Below are positions 1 to 6,953 of a stretch of 7,549 nt of DNA, piece by piece. The translations under genes and the position numbers were made by a program. Numbering within the stretch: the stretch's first letter is position 1; each line of letters starts with the position of its first letter. Source of the DNA: Gemmatimonadaceae bacterium (lineage in GTDB: Bacteria > Gemmatimonadota > Gemmatimonadetes > Gemmatimonadales > Gemmatimonadaceae); contig JACCRL010000082.1 of assembly GCA_013813605.1 (NCBI GenBank), positions 1-7,549 on the forward strand. The letters are read 5' to 3'. The notes beneath the pieces were generated by a model. The model was not told where the DNA came from and did no database searches. It saw nothing but the letters and a program-made list of their open reading frames with translations.

Positions 1-585
1 CTGCTGGCGATCGGCGTGACGCGCTTCTTTCTCAAGCTGGCGTTCGACAGCTCCTCGAATTCTCCGCGGGTCGAAGGGTTCGGCGGCGATCCGCGGTTTG
101 CGGGCTTCGATAATCCGCTTGTCTGGCTGGGACTGCTCGCCGGTCCACTGGTCGCCTTCATGATCTACCGGACGGCCTTCGGCCTGCGCATTCGCGCCGC
201 CGGAGAGCATCCGGAGGCGGCTGAAAGTGTCGGCGTGAACGTCAGTCTAGTTCGTTACGCGGCGGTTGCACTGTCGGGGGTGCTCGCCGCACTGGGCGGC
301 GTTTACCTTGCGCTCGATCAGCACCAGTTCACCGATCAGATGACGGCGGGCCGCGGCTTCATCGCCATTTCGGCGGTGATTTTCGGCAGGTGGAATCCGT
401 GGCGTGCGGCGGCCGCGTGCCTGCTGTTCGCGGCGGCTGAGACGCTCCAGATACGCCTTCAGGGAAGTCATGCGATCGCTTCACAGTTCATCGAGATGAT
501 CCCCTACGTGCTCACCATCATCGCGCTCGCTGGACTCGTCGGCCGGGCCGTCCCGCCTGCCGCGCTCGGCAAGTCGGACGACTAG
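1..585 (+). CDS. Nucleoside/simple-sugar ABC transporter permease, 3' part (BPD_transp_2 family)
   Basis: The frame is open from the first base of the window, so the N-terminal part is cut off; 194 residues and a TAG stop are visible. The protein is an inner-membrane permease subunit of the BmpA/YufP-YufQ (NupQ-like) importer class, which takes up nucleosides or related compounds with a lipoprotein receptor and a double-length ATPase. The visible part has a membrane segment around residues 40-57. It is followed by the cytoplasmic loop typical of the family (GLRIRAAGEHPEAAESVGVN, residues 61-80), which contacts the ATPase. Next come a hydrophobic Ala/Gly-rich segment (about 85-105), the conserved stretch TAGRGFIAISAVIFGRWNP (115-133), and two more hydrophobic segments (about 134-146 and 165-180). 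The C-terminus is complete and of normal type. Its partner permease, ATPase and receptor would be expected upstream, outside the window. An MFS gene follows with little or no gap. Family assignment is firm; the substrate is inferred from the family. Confidence 0.9.
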   Translation: MLAIGVTRFFLKLAFDSSSNSPRVEGFGGDPRFAGFDNPLVWLGLLAGPLVAFMIYRTAFGLRIRAAGEHPEAAESVGVNVSLVRYAAVALSGVLAALGGVYLALDQHQFTDQMTAGRGFIAISAVIFGRWNPWRAAAACLLFAAAETLQIRLQGSHAIASQFIEMIPYVLTIIALAGLVGRAVPPAALGKSDD

Positions 586-601
586 TTGGCGTCGGTGATG
601 C

Positions 602-610
602 GGGGGAGGG
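602..610 (+). promoter_or_regulatory. Strong Shine-Dalgarno sequence for the MFS gene
   Basis: The run GGGGGAGGG contains GGAGG at 605-609, nine bases before a GTG at 619. No comparable purine-rich site precedes the upstream in-frame candidates TTG 586, GTG 595 or ATG 598. This site decides the preferred start of the MFS transporter at 619. Confidence 0.6.
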
Positions 611-618
611 TTTCCGCG

Positions 619-1803
619 GTGGCGCGCGGCAAGCTGTTCGTGCTCATCATCACGAACTTCGTGGACATGGTGGGATTGCTGATGGTGATCCCGCTGCTTC
701 CGTTTTACGCGCGCGACATGGGCGGCGGCGGGCTTGTCGTTGCCGTCCTCATTACTTCTTTCACCGCCGCACAGCTGATCAGCGCCCCGATGTGGGGGAA
801 GTTCTCGGACAGGTATGGCAGGCGGCCGGCGCTGCTGGTAGGACTGACGGCGTCGATGATCGCTTACGTCGTGTTTGCGTTCGCGACATCGATCTGGCTG
901 CTGCTCCTGTCGCGCATCGTGCAGGGCGCCGGCGGCGGAACGGTGGGCGTCATCCAGGCGTACGTCGCCGATTCGGTCGAACCCGACAATCGCGCCAAGG
1001 CGCTTGGGTGGCTCTCCGCGGCGACCAACGTCGGTGTTGCGATTGGACCCGCGATCGGCTCGGCCGCACTGTTGATGGGGCGCAGCGGCCCCGGATTGGC
1101 CGCGGCCGCGCTATGCCTTGTGAACATCTTCTTCGCCTGGAAGTTTCTCCGCGAGTCCCGCGACATGACGCAGACTTCGGTGAGCAAGCCCGGCACATCG
1201 CGCGCGGCGATCGCGCGGGTGGTAACCCATTCGAGTGAGCCGGCTCCGCGCCTGATCTGGATCTATGCGATCGCGATGGGCGCATTCTCCGGGCTGATGG
1301 CAATCCTTGCACTGTTTCTTGCCGACAAATTCAGTGTCGGGAAGGACAGGATCTGGATCTTCTTCACCTACGTTGGAGTGATTTCCGTGGTGACCCGAGC
1401 GGGAATACTGGGGAAGGCAATCGACCGGTATGGAGAGGCGCAGCTTTCACGAATTGGCCTGAGCCTCCTCGCCGCCGGTCTGGCAACCCTTCCGTTCGCG
1501 ACCAACTTCTACACGCTCGCTCTTGCGGTGGCACTGATTCCGCTCGGTACTGCGTTCACCTTTCCGTGCGTGACGTCGATGCTGTCGAGAGTTATCCCGA
1601 GCGCCGAGCGCGGACTCTACATGGGGGTGCAGCAGACGTTCGGCGGGCTGTCTCGCGTGATTATTCCTCTCTGGGCGGGATTCGCCTACGATCACCTTGG
1701 TAAGACCGTTCCTTTCTTTACGTCGGCGGCACTGGTTGCTGGAACGATCTTTCTCGGACTCGGACTCGACGACACGAGAAAATCCAGAGAGCTCGTACCG
1801 TGA
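619..1803 (+). CDS. MFS transporter, drug:H+ antiporter-1 (TetA-like) family
   Basis: This is a polytopic inner-membrane secondary transporter, most like the 12-helix DHA1 efflux proteins that export drugs or small metabolites in exchange for protons. From GTG 619 it is 394 residues, a usual length for the family. TM1 carries the acidic signature around FVDMVGLLMVIPLLPFYA. The loop between TM2 and TM3 holds MFS motif A, GKFSDRYGRRP (residues 60-70). TM5 has a motif C-like glycine/proline stretch, GVAIGPAIGSA (139-149), characteristic of antiporters. A hydrophilic central loop (about 180-210) separates the two six-helix halves, and a degenerate motif A copy (GKAIDRYGEAQ) lies in the second half. 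In-frame starts also exist at TTG 586, directly after the previous stop, and at ATG 598. I prefer GTG 619 because of the GGAGG ribosome site and because it leaves a short N-terminus before TM1. The gene is probably co-transcribed with the permease upstream. The exported substrate cannot be read from the sequence. Confidence 0.9.
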   Translation: MARGKLFVLIITNFVDMVGLLMVIPLLPFYARDMGGGGLVVAVLITSFTAAQLISAPMWGKFSDRYGRRPALLVGLTASMIAYVVFAFATSIWLLLLSRIVQGAGGGTVGVIQAYVADSVEPDNRAKALGWLSAATNVGVAIGPAIGSAALLMGRSGPGLAAAALCLVNIFFAWKFLRESRDMTQTSVSKPGTSRAAIARVVTHSSEPAPRLIWIYAIAMGAFSGLMAILALFLADKFSVGKDRIWIFFTYVGVISVVTRAGILGKAIDRYGEAQLSRIGLSLLAAGLATLPFATNFYTLALAVALIPLGTAFTFPCVTSMLSRVIPSAERGLYMGVQQTFGGLSRVIIPLWAGFAYDHLGKTVPFFTSAALVAGTIFLGLGLDDTRKSRELVP

Positions 1804-1851
1804 CGTCTTCACCTCCAGTCGCTCGCCTTCGGCTGCCCTGGCCCGATCGTG
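1804..1851. other. Convergent intergenic gap without a clear terminator
   Basis: Forty-eight bases separate the stop of the MFS gene from the stop of the NDH-2 gene on the other strand. I see only weak pairing: a 3-base GCC/GGC stem at 1825-1833, and CCCTGG at 1836-1841 that could pair with CCAGGG at 1862-1867 inside the NDH-2 end. Neither strand has a T-tract, so no standard intrinsic terminator can be called. Confidence 0.5.
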
Positions 1852-3129
1852 TCAGCCTGGACCAGGGGGCTTGTATCGCTCGACATCCGTGATCAACCTC
1901 ACGCCCCGCTGGTACGTGAGATACGCATAGGTCCACTGCAACAGCACGCTGATCCTGTTCCTGAAACCGACCAGATACATGATGTGCACGAATAGCCACA
2001 GCAGCCACGCGATGCGGCCGGCTAACCGCACCTTGCCAAAATCGGCAATGGCGTGCGAGCGTCCGATCACCGCGAGGTCACCCTTGTTCCGGTAGCGAAA
2101 GTTCCGGCGCGGCTGCCGCCTGATGTCGCGCAGAATGTTCTCCGCCGCCGCCGCTCCCTCCTGGTTGGCGGCGGGACAAACTCCCGGAACTGTTCTTCCG
2201 TCCTGCTCAACGATTGCCAGGTCTCCGACAGCGAAAATCTTTGGATGGCCGGGGACGGAGAGATCAGGCTCGACAATCAGTCTCCCCGCGCGGTCGAGCG
2301 GGGCGCCCAGTGATTTCGCCAGCGGAGACGCAATGTTGCCAGCGGCCCAGAACGCCGTTCGCGCCGCGATTCGTTCCTTGCCGATCCAGACACCAGTACT
2401 GTCGACGCCGGTAACCAGCGAATTGAGGCGCACCTCAACTCCCAGCGCCTCGAGGTCCCTTTGCGCGCGCTCAGCCAGCTCCGGCGGAAATGATGGCAGC
2501 AGCCGAGGCCCGCCCTCGATCAGAATTACTTTCGTGCGCTTCGTGTCGATGTTCCGGAAATCGGGACCGAGCGCCTTCCGCGCGATCATCGGCATCGCGC
2601 CCGAGAGCTCGGTGCCGGTCGGTCCCCCGCCGATCACGACGAAGGTGAGATACTTGTCACGCTCGGCGGCATCTTCGCTCTTCTCAGCACGCTCGAAGGC
2701 GAGCAGAAAGCGGCGTCGTATCTCCGACGCGTCCTCGATCGCCTTGAGCCCAGGCGCGTACGGCTCCCAATCGTCGCGCCCGAAATACGCGTGGCGTGCT
2801 CCCGCCGCGAGGATGAGATAATCGTACGCCAACTCGCGGCCCTCGTCGATAACCACCACGCCACGGGCGGGCTCGACGCGGCGAACGTCGGCAAGCAGGA
2901 CTGTGATATTGGTCTGCTTTCTCAGTATCCAGCGTATTGGCGCGGTGATGTCGCTCGGCGCGAGCGCGCCAGTGGCCACCTGATAGAGAAGCGGCTGAAA
3001 CACGTGATGATTGGTGCGGTCAATCAGCGTGATGTCCACGCCGGCGCGGCGCAACTTCTTCGCCGCCGCCAGTCCGGCGAATCCGCCGCCTACAATGACG
3101 ACGCGGGGCCGGCGTGCGGTGTCAGGCAA
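1852..3129 (-). CDS. ndh: Type II NADH:quinone dehydrogenase (NDH-2), FAD flavoprotein
   Basis: This is a single-subunit, non-proton-pumping respiratory dehydrogenase that passes electrons from NADH through FAD to membrane quinone on the inner face of the membrane. From TTG 3129 it is 425 residues, a normal length. An N-terminal Rossmann motif, VVIVGGGFAGLAAAKKL (about 10-26), binds FAD. It is followed by the family stretch NHHVFQPLLYQVATGALAPSDI (41-62, split here only by description) and by the ATG-like motif LILAAGARHAYFG. The second dinucleotide site, FVVIGGGPTGTELSGAM, starts near 163 and binds NADH. FAVGDLA (299-305) is the C-terminal FAD motif. VPGVCPAANQEG (314-325) is the quinone-site region, and the C-terminal segment WLLWLFVHIMYLVGFRNR (375-392) is the usual membrane anchor. 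The start is chosen because GAGGAA lies six bases upstream; a second TTG at 3156 has no such support. The gene overlaps the end of the permease gene by 8 bases and is last in the minus-strand cluster. Confidence 0.93.
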   Translation of the reverse strand: MPDTARRPRVVIVGGGFAGLAAAKKLRRAGVDITLIDRTNHHVFQPLLYQVATGALAPSDITAPIRWILRKQTNITVLLADVRRVEPARGVVVIDEGRELAYDYLILAAGARHAYFGRDDWEPYAPGLKAIEDASEIRRRFLLAFERAEKSEDAAERDKYLTFVVIGGGPTGTELSGAMPMIARKALGPDFRNIDTKRTKVILIEGGPRLLPSFPPELAERAQRDLEALGVEVRLNSLVTGVDSTGVWIGKERIAARTAFWAAGNIASPLAKSLGAPLDRAGRLIVEPDLSVPGHPKIFAVGDLAIVEQDGRTVPGVCPAANQEGAAAAENILRDIRRQPRRNFRYRNKGDLAVIGRSHAIADFGKVRLAGRIAWLLWLFVHIMYLVGFRNRISVLLQWTYAYLTYQRGVRLITDVERYKPPGPG

Positions 3130-4840
3130 GCCGTTCCTCGAACGACCGGGCGGCAAGCGTCATCAGCAGCACCAGCACGATCAGCAGCACGCTGTACGAT
3201 GCGGCCGTCCCGAACGCAAGCGCACGCAGCTGGGCGAGAATCTCCAGCGAGATCGGGCGGTTGGCATGGGTGTAAAGAACGACGCTGGCGACGAACTCGC
3301 CGACGGCGGTCACGGCGGCGAGGAGAGCACCCGCCACCAGTCCCGGGCGCGCCGCCGGAATTATTACGCGTCTCATCGTGAGAAACCACGAGCCACCGAG
3401 CCCCCTTGCTGCATCCTCAAGCGACGGATCCATCTGGCGCAGTGAGCTCTCCACCGCCGACGCGACGAGCGGGGTGTCGCGGATGAAATAGGCGAGCGGG
3501 AGTATCCAGAACGTGCCGACGAGCAGTATCCGCAGCGTCGCCGGATCGTTCCGGTTGAACGTCGCGGCGAGACCGAGCGCGATCGCCGTTGCGGGAATCG
3601 CCCACGGCAGCGCCAGCAACAGCTCCAGCAGCCGCCGTCCAGTGAACTTCCGGAACACGATCAGGTACGCGGCGAGGAAGCACACGACGACGTTTGCGGC
3701 GGTGGCGACGACCGCCATCGAAACGCTGTTGATGATCGGCTTCCACAATTCACGCTCCGAAAACAGCCGCCGATAGTTTTCGAGTGTGTACTCGGGCGGC
3801 AGTACCTGCGTCGTCCACGCGCCATCGCGCGCAAATGAGACGAGCACGACCATCAGGTGGGGCAGCACCAGGATGATCACGACCATCGCGGCAAGAACGC
3901 TCATCGCCAGCTGTGCCCGCCTCGACCGGATCACCCGTCTCGTCCGCCCGCCCTTTCCCGTCGAGGCAAACTTCCGCTTCCTGTCCAACCAGCGAAACAG
4001 TATCAGTCCCGCCACCGCACTCAGCGCGAGCACGGTCGTCTCGACGTATGCGAGGCCAAGCGCGCCGTTGGTCTTGGAGGCAAGTATCTGCGTGGATAGC
4101 ACGCGCAGTCCGCCGCCGAATACATAGGGAGCGGAGAACGAGCCGAGCGCGTTCATGAAGACAAGAAGCATCGAGCCGGCGACGGCGGGCATGAGGAGCG
4201 GGAGCGTTACGCGCCGCAGCCGCTGCCACATGCCGGCGCCGAGCCCCGATGCTGCTTCGTCGAGCGTGGCGTCGAAGCGCTCGAGACCGGCGGACACGAA
4301 CAGAAAAACGTACACGTACATCGTGTACGCGTGGACGAAGACGATCGCCCCCACGCCCTTGAGCCGCCATGGGGCCTCTTCCATGCCAAGCGTGCGCTGT
4401 AGCGCTCGGGTCACCACTCCGCTCTCGCCGTACAGAAAGAGGAATGCGATCACGCCGACGAGCGGCGGCAGGGCGGCGGGCAGCGTCGCGACCGCGCGCA
4501 GGACGCGTCGCCCGGGAAACTCGAATCGGCCGAGCAGAAATGCGAGTGGTACGCCAATGGCCAGCGCTGCAAACACCGATGCGACCGAGATGACGAGACT
4601 CGTGCGCAGTGCCTCGCGGTCGGCTGGGCTGGCGGCGAACTCCCTCCAGTGCCCGAGTCCGTTCTCGAAGCTGCCCGCAACGACGGCGGCGTTTGGATAA
4701 ACCACGGCCCACAACAGTAGCGCGATCACGGGAAACGCGATCAGCCAGGTGTGCCGCTGCGCATCGCGCGACCTTGAGCTTTGCCGCGGCGCGCTCGCTC
4801 TGGCCGCGGCGGGTACGAGCGACTCCTCGCTGACGCCCAT
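3122..4840 (-). CDS. Fused two-domain ABC transporter permease (Fe3+/thiamine/phosphonate class)
   Basis: This inner-membrane protein carries both membrane domains of an importer on one chain, as in FbpB and ThiP. From ATG 4840 it is 572 residues. The frame is open further upstream to 5008, but that extension is arginine-rich, hydrophilic and lies over the ATPase C-terminus. ATG 4840 overlaps the ATPase stop as TGATG, which is the usual coupled arrangement. The N-terminus is a hydrophilic tail, then TM1 near residues 33-56. The first domain ends with an EAA loop, EAASGLGAGMWQRLRRVTLP (195-214), which docks on the ATPase. A basic linker (about 285-312, rich in K and R) precedes the second domain. 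That domain has a second EAA loop, EDAARGLGGSWFLTMRRVII (475-494). About twelve hydrophobic segments are visible in total. It works with the ATPase and receptor encoded directly upstream. A perfect inverted repeat lies 12 bases before the start codon. The membrane class is clear; the substrate is not. Confidence 0.93.
   Translation of the reverse strand: MGVSEESLVPAAARASAPRQSSRSRDAQRHTWLIAFPVIALLLWAVVYPNAAVVAGSFENGLGHWREFAASPADREALRTSLVISVASVFAALAIGVPLAFLLGRFEFPGRRVLRAVATLPAALPPLVGVIAFLFLYGESGVVTRALQRTLGMEEAPWRLKGVGAIVFVHAYTMYVYVFLFVSAGLERFDATLDEAASGLGAGMWQRLRRVTLPLLMPAVAGSMLLVFMNALGSFSAPYVFGGGLRVLSTQILASKTNGALGLAYVETTVLALSAVAGLILFRWLDRKRKFASTGKGGRTRRVIRSRRAQLAMSVLAAMVVIILVLPHLMVVLVSFARDGAWTTQVLPPEYTLENYRRLFSERELWKPIINSVSMAVVATAANVVVCFLAAYLIVFRKFTGRRLLELLLALPWAIPATAIALGLAATFNRNDPATLRILLVGTFWILPLAYFIRDTPLVASAVESSLRQMDPSLEDAARGLGGSWFLTMRRVIIPAARPGLVAGALLAAVTAVGEFVASVVLYTHANRPISLEILAQLRALAFGTAASYSVLLIVLVLLMTLAARSFEERLA
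3134..3139 (-). promoter_or_regulatory. Shine-Dalgarno sequence for NDH-2, inside the permease coding end
   Basis: On the minus strand GAGGAA is followed after six bases by the TTG at 3129. It lies within the last codons of the permease gene. The bases CGTTC (3144-3140) and GAACG (3136-3132) can pair around a GAG loop, so part of the ribosome site sits in a small 5-base-pair hairpin. Translation of the permease end would open it. Confidence 0.5.
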
Positions 4841-5925
4841 CAGGCCAGCAGCGGGAAGGGACCCTTCCCCGGCGTGACGCGCGCATTGTCGCCCTCGCTC
4901 AATCCGTGATGGCGGGATTCGACTTCCACCGTGACGCTGTCGGACAGCCGCATCCGGTACATGACCACCCCGCCCGCGAAGCGCCGGTTGACGACCACAC
5001 CCGACCACCCGCGCTGCTCCGCGTTCCCGCCCACCTGCAGGGCATCCGGACGGAGCACGACATACGCCTGATTGATCGGTGCGCGTGCGCCGGCCGGCCG
5101 TGTCACGGGAATGGTGATTTCGTTGCCGGCGATGCTGATTGTCGCCTCGTCACCACGATCGACGGCCGGCACGATCGTGCCGCGCCCGATGAAGCTCGCC
5201 ACCTCGCGCGAAGCGGGACGGTGATAGAGATCGTCGGGCGTTCCGCTCTGGAGCAGCTTCCCCTTCTTCAGTAGCGCGATCCGGTCAGCGATCGCGAACG
5301 CGTCTTCCTGGTCGTGCGTGACGAAGAGAGCGGGCACGCCGACCCGGTGCAGCATCGCGCGGAGGTCATCACGCATCGTCTGCCTGAGCGTGGGGTCGAG
5401 ATTGGACAGGGGCTCATCGAGCAGGAGGGCTCGCGGCTCGATCACCATCGCCCGCGCCAGCGCAACGCGTTGCTGCTCCCCTCCGGAAAGCGACTGAATC
5501 GCCCGGGCACCCGCGCCTTCCAGACCCACGGCGGCCAGCGCCTCTCGCGCGCGGCCCAGTCGCGTTGCCTTGTTGACGCCGCGCGCCTCGAGCCCGAAGG
5601 CGACGTTCTCCTCGACCGGCATGTGCGGGAAGAGAGCGTAGTGCTGAAACACCATCCCGAATCCGCGCTTCGCCGGAGGAAGCTGCGTGATGTCGGTGCC
5701 GCCGAGTTGCACGCTGCCCGCGTCCGGAGTTTCGTAGCCGGCGGCGATGCGCAGCGTGGTCGTCTTCCCAGAGCCGGACGCACCGACGAGCGCCAGGAGT
5801 TCACCCGGCCCAACCTCGACCGAGACGGCGTCAACAGCGGTGTAGTCGCCGAAGCGGCGCGTGATCCCGTCGAGCACCAGCGCGCCGTCGCCAGACCCGC
5901 GCGCCGCCGCCGGCGCGCCCATCAT
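4840..5925 (-). CDS. ABC transporter ATPase with TOBE domain (FbpC/PotA-like)
   Basis: This is the cytoplasmic ATPase that drives the importer formed with the receptor and fused permease. From ATG 5925 it is 361 residues, typical of the class. All catalytic motifs are intact. The A-loop tyrosine is in FGDYTAVDAV (Tyr28). Walker A is GASGSGKTT (48-56), and the Q-loop glutamine is in VFQHYALFPH (Gln94). The signature is LSGGEQQRVALARA (146-159). Walker B is ALLLDE (166-171), followed by the D-loop SNLD, and the switch histidine is in FVTHDQEDA (His204). The remaining C-terminal part (about 250-361) is a TOBE-type beta domain that includes VVLRPDALQVGG, as in iron, polyamine and sugar importers. 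The frame can be extended to GTG 5973. ATG 5925 is preferred because it overlaps the receptor stop as ATGA; ATG 5922 is one codon later. Codons 3-9 encode an Ala/Gly/Pro run that coincides with a GC-only inverted repeat. Confidence 0.95.
   Translation of the reverse strand: MMGAPAAARGSGDGALVLDGITRRFGDYTAVDAVSVEVGPGELLALVGASGSGKTTTLRIAAGYETPDAGSVQLGGTDITQLPPAKRGFGMVFQHYALFPHMPVEENVAFGLEARGVNKATRLGRAREALAAVGLEGAGARAIQSLSGGEQQRVALARAMVIEPRALLLDEPLSNLDPTLRQTMRDDLRAMLHRVGVPALFVTHDQEDAFAIADRIALLKKGKLLQSGTPDDLYHRPASREVASFIGRGTIVPAVDRGDEATISIAGNEITIPVTRPAGARAPINQAYVVLRPDALQVGGNAEQRGWSGVVVNRRFAGGVVMYRMRLSDSVTVEVESRHHGLSEGDNARVTPGKGPFPLLA
4853..4869 (-). repeat. Perfect inverted repeat just upstream of the permease start
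   Basis: GGGAAGGG (4853-4860) and CCCTTCCC (4862-4869) are perfect complements around a single base. In the minus-strand transcript this folds as a 7-base-pair stem with a 3-base loop, ending 12 bases before the permease ATG at 4840. It lies in the last codons of the ATPase gene, encoding GKGPFP, so it occupies the place where the permease ribosome site would be. No free Shine-Dalgarno sequence is visible there. Confidence 0.6.
5899..5918 (-). repeat. GC-only inverted repeat immediately after the ATPase start
   Basis: On the minus strand GCGCGCC (5918-5912) and GGCGCGC (5905-5899) are perfect complements with a 6-base loop, GGCGGC. The stem is all G-C and begins one base after the ATGATG start of the ATPase gene, within codons for GAPAAAR. 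In RNA it would form a very stable hairpin inside the ribosome footprint. High G+C makes chance repeats more likely, so a function is only inferred. Confidence 0.5.
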
Positions 5926-6953
5926 TGCTTCGATCCGCGATTCCTGATGTTGGCGTCCCAGTACTTCATCCACTCATCGAGATGCGCCGCCATCACCGCG
6001 CGATCAACCGGCATCGGCTTGATCTCCTTCTGCGCCGCCTGGATCCAGCCGGGTAGCTTGTCCGCCGGAATGTCCTTCCGTGCAGGGATACGCAGGAACT
6101 TGTCGGCGGCCGCGAGCATCGCCTCGGGAGTGGTCACGTACTCATAGTACAGCTTCGCCTCAGCCGGATGCTTGCTGCCACGAACGATGGCGATTCCGTC
6201 AACGAGCAGCGGCGTACCGCTCGAGGGTATCACGTACTTCACCGGAATCTTGAAGCGCTGTTCCAGCGTTGCGATGTCGGGCATGTCCCACAGCGTGATC
6301 ACGCCCTCCTGCCGGCCGAGCTTCTGGTAGAGAATCGTCGGATTCAGCACGTACTCGCGCGTGTTGACGTCGAGCCGCCGCAGCCATTCGTAGCCCGCGT
6401 CAGGCTTCCCGGTCTGCGCCATCGACCGCGCCATGATCGCGCCGAAAATCGCGCGCATCGTGCCTGACGCGATCGGGTCGCGAATGAGGACTTTCCCCTT
6501 CCACTTCGGATCGAGCACCTCGTCCCAGTCCTTCGGCGCCTCGGCGGCAGTCACCACGTCGCTGTTGTATGCGATCACTTCCGGAGTGAGATAGGTGCCG
6601 TACCAGTGATTTCCCTCCTCACGGCCCTCGGCATCGACCGCCGCCGCCCACGTCGGCTTATACGGCTGGAGCAGCTTCTCCTTCGTCGCCCGGTCGAACG
6701 CTTCCGCCGGGGCGCCGAACCACACATCGGCCTGCGAGTTCACGCTCTCGGCGCGAATACGCTCCAGAACCTCCTGCGAGCCCATGTCGATCCATTGTAC
6801 ATCTATCGTCGGGTTCACCTTCTCGAATCCGGTCTCGAGGAACTGGAGCAGTTCTTTTCCGTGTGGTGAGTACACGGTGAGCACGGTGCGCTTGTCACTC
6901 GAACAGGAGGAAAAAGCCAGGCACGCCAGCACCATCGTCGCGATCCATCTCAT
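5922..6953 (-). CDS. ABC transporter solute-binding lipoprotein (FbpA-like fold, substrate unknown)
   Basis: This is the extracytoplasmic receptor of the importer. From ATG 6953 it is 343 residues. The N-terminus MRWIATMVLACLAFSSCSSD is a lipoprotein signal: a basic start, a hydrophobic core, then a lipobox-like FSSC with Cys17 as the likely lipidated residue. The body matches extracellular solute-binding proteins of the iron/thiamine/aminoethylphosphonate cluster. It has TVYSPHGKELLQFLETGFEK (26-45), then a QADVWFGAPAEAF motif (74-86) and YLTPEVIAYNSD (121-132). WDEVLDPKWKGKVLIRDP (143-160) is followed by SGT (163-165), and LLVDGIAIVRGSKHPAEAKL lies at 249-268. The frame extends upstream to 7181, but that part is the shadow of the preceding gene; ATG 6953 overlaps its stop as ATGA. 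Where ferric-binding FbpA proteins have adjacent tyrosines after the GxxxxLxxG-type segment, this protein reads EGVITLWDMPDIATLEQRF (216-234). Ferric iron is therefore not a safe substrate call. Confidence 0.92.
   Translation of the reverse strand: MRWIATMVLACLAFSSCSSDKRTVLTVYSPHGKELLQFLETGFEKVNPTIDVQWIDMGSQEVLERIRAESVNSQADVWFGAPAEAFDRATKEKLLQPYKPTWAAAVDAEGREEGNHWYGTYLTPEVIAYNSDVVTAAEAPKDWDEVLDPKWKGKVLIRDPIASGTMRAIFGAIMARSMAQTGKPDAGYEWLRRLDVNTREYVLNPTILYQKLGRQEGVITLWDMPDIATLEQRFKIPVKYVIPSSGTPLLVDGIAIVRGSKHPAEAKLYYEYVTTPEAMLAAADKFLRIPARKDIPADKLPGWIQAAQKEIKPMPVDRAVMAAHLDEWMKYWDANIRNRGSKQ

Noticed and set aside
1856..1866. The short palindrome CCTGGACCAGG at the NDH-2 end as a terminator.
   Set aside because: At most 4 base pairs with a 3-base loop and no T-tract on either strand.
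2123..2821. A 232-codon plus-strand frame opposite NDH-2.
   Set aside because: Serine/arginine-rich shadow of a well-conserved flavoprotein gene; no domain and no ribosome site noticed.
3750..4886. A 378-codon minus-strand open frame in another frame of the permease gene.
   Set aside because: Very arginine-rich translation without hydrophobic segments, fully inside a clear permease gene.
472..5295. Five copies of the octamer GCGATCGC (472, 1207, 1267, 3579, 5288), well above the roughly 0.25 expected from base composition, like the HIP1 repeat of cyanobacteria.
   Set aside because: All five encode Ala-Ile-Ala in the real reading frame (gcg-atc-gcg or gcg-atc-gct). Codon preference and transporter composition explain them.
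5314..6147. A 277-codon open frame on the plus strand.
   Set aside because: It lies antisense to the ATPase and receptor genes, both with intact family motifs. The product is arginine/histidine-rich with no recognisable domain; such shadows are common at this G+C.
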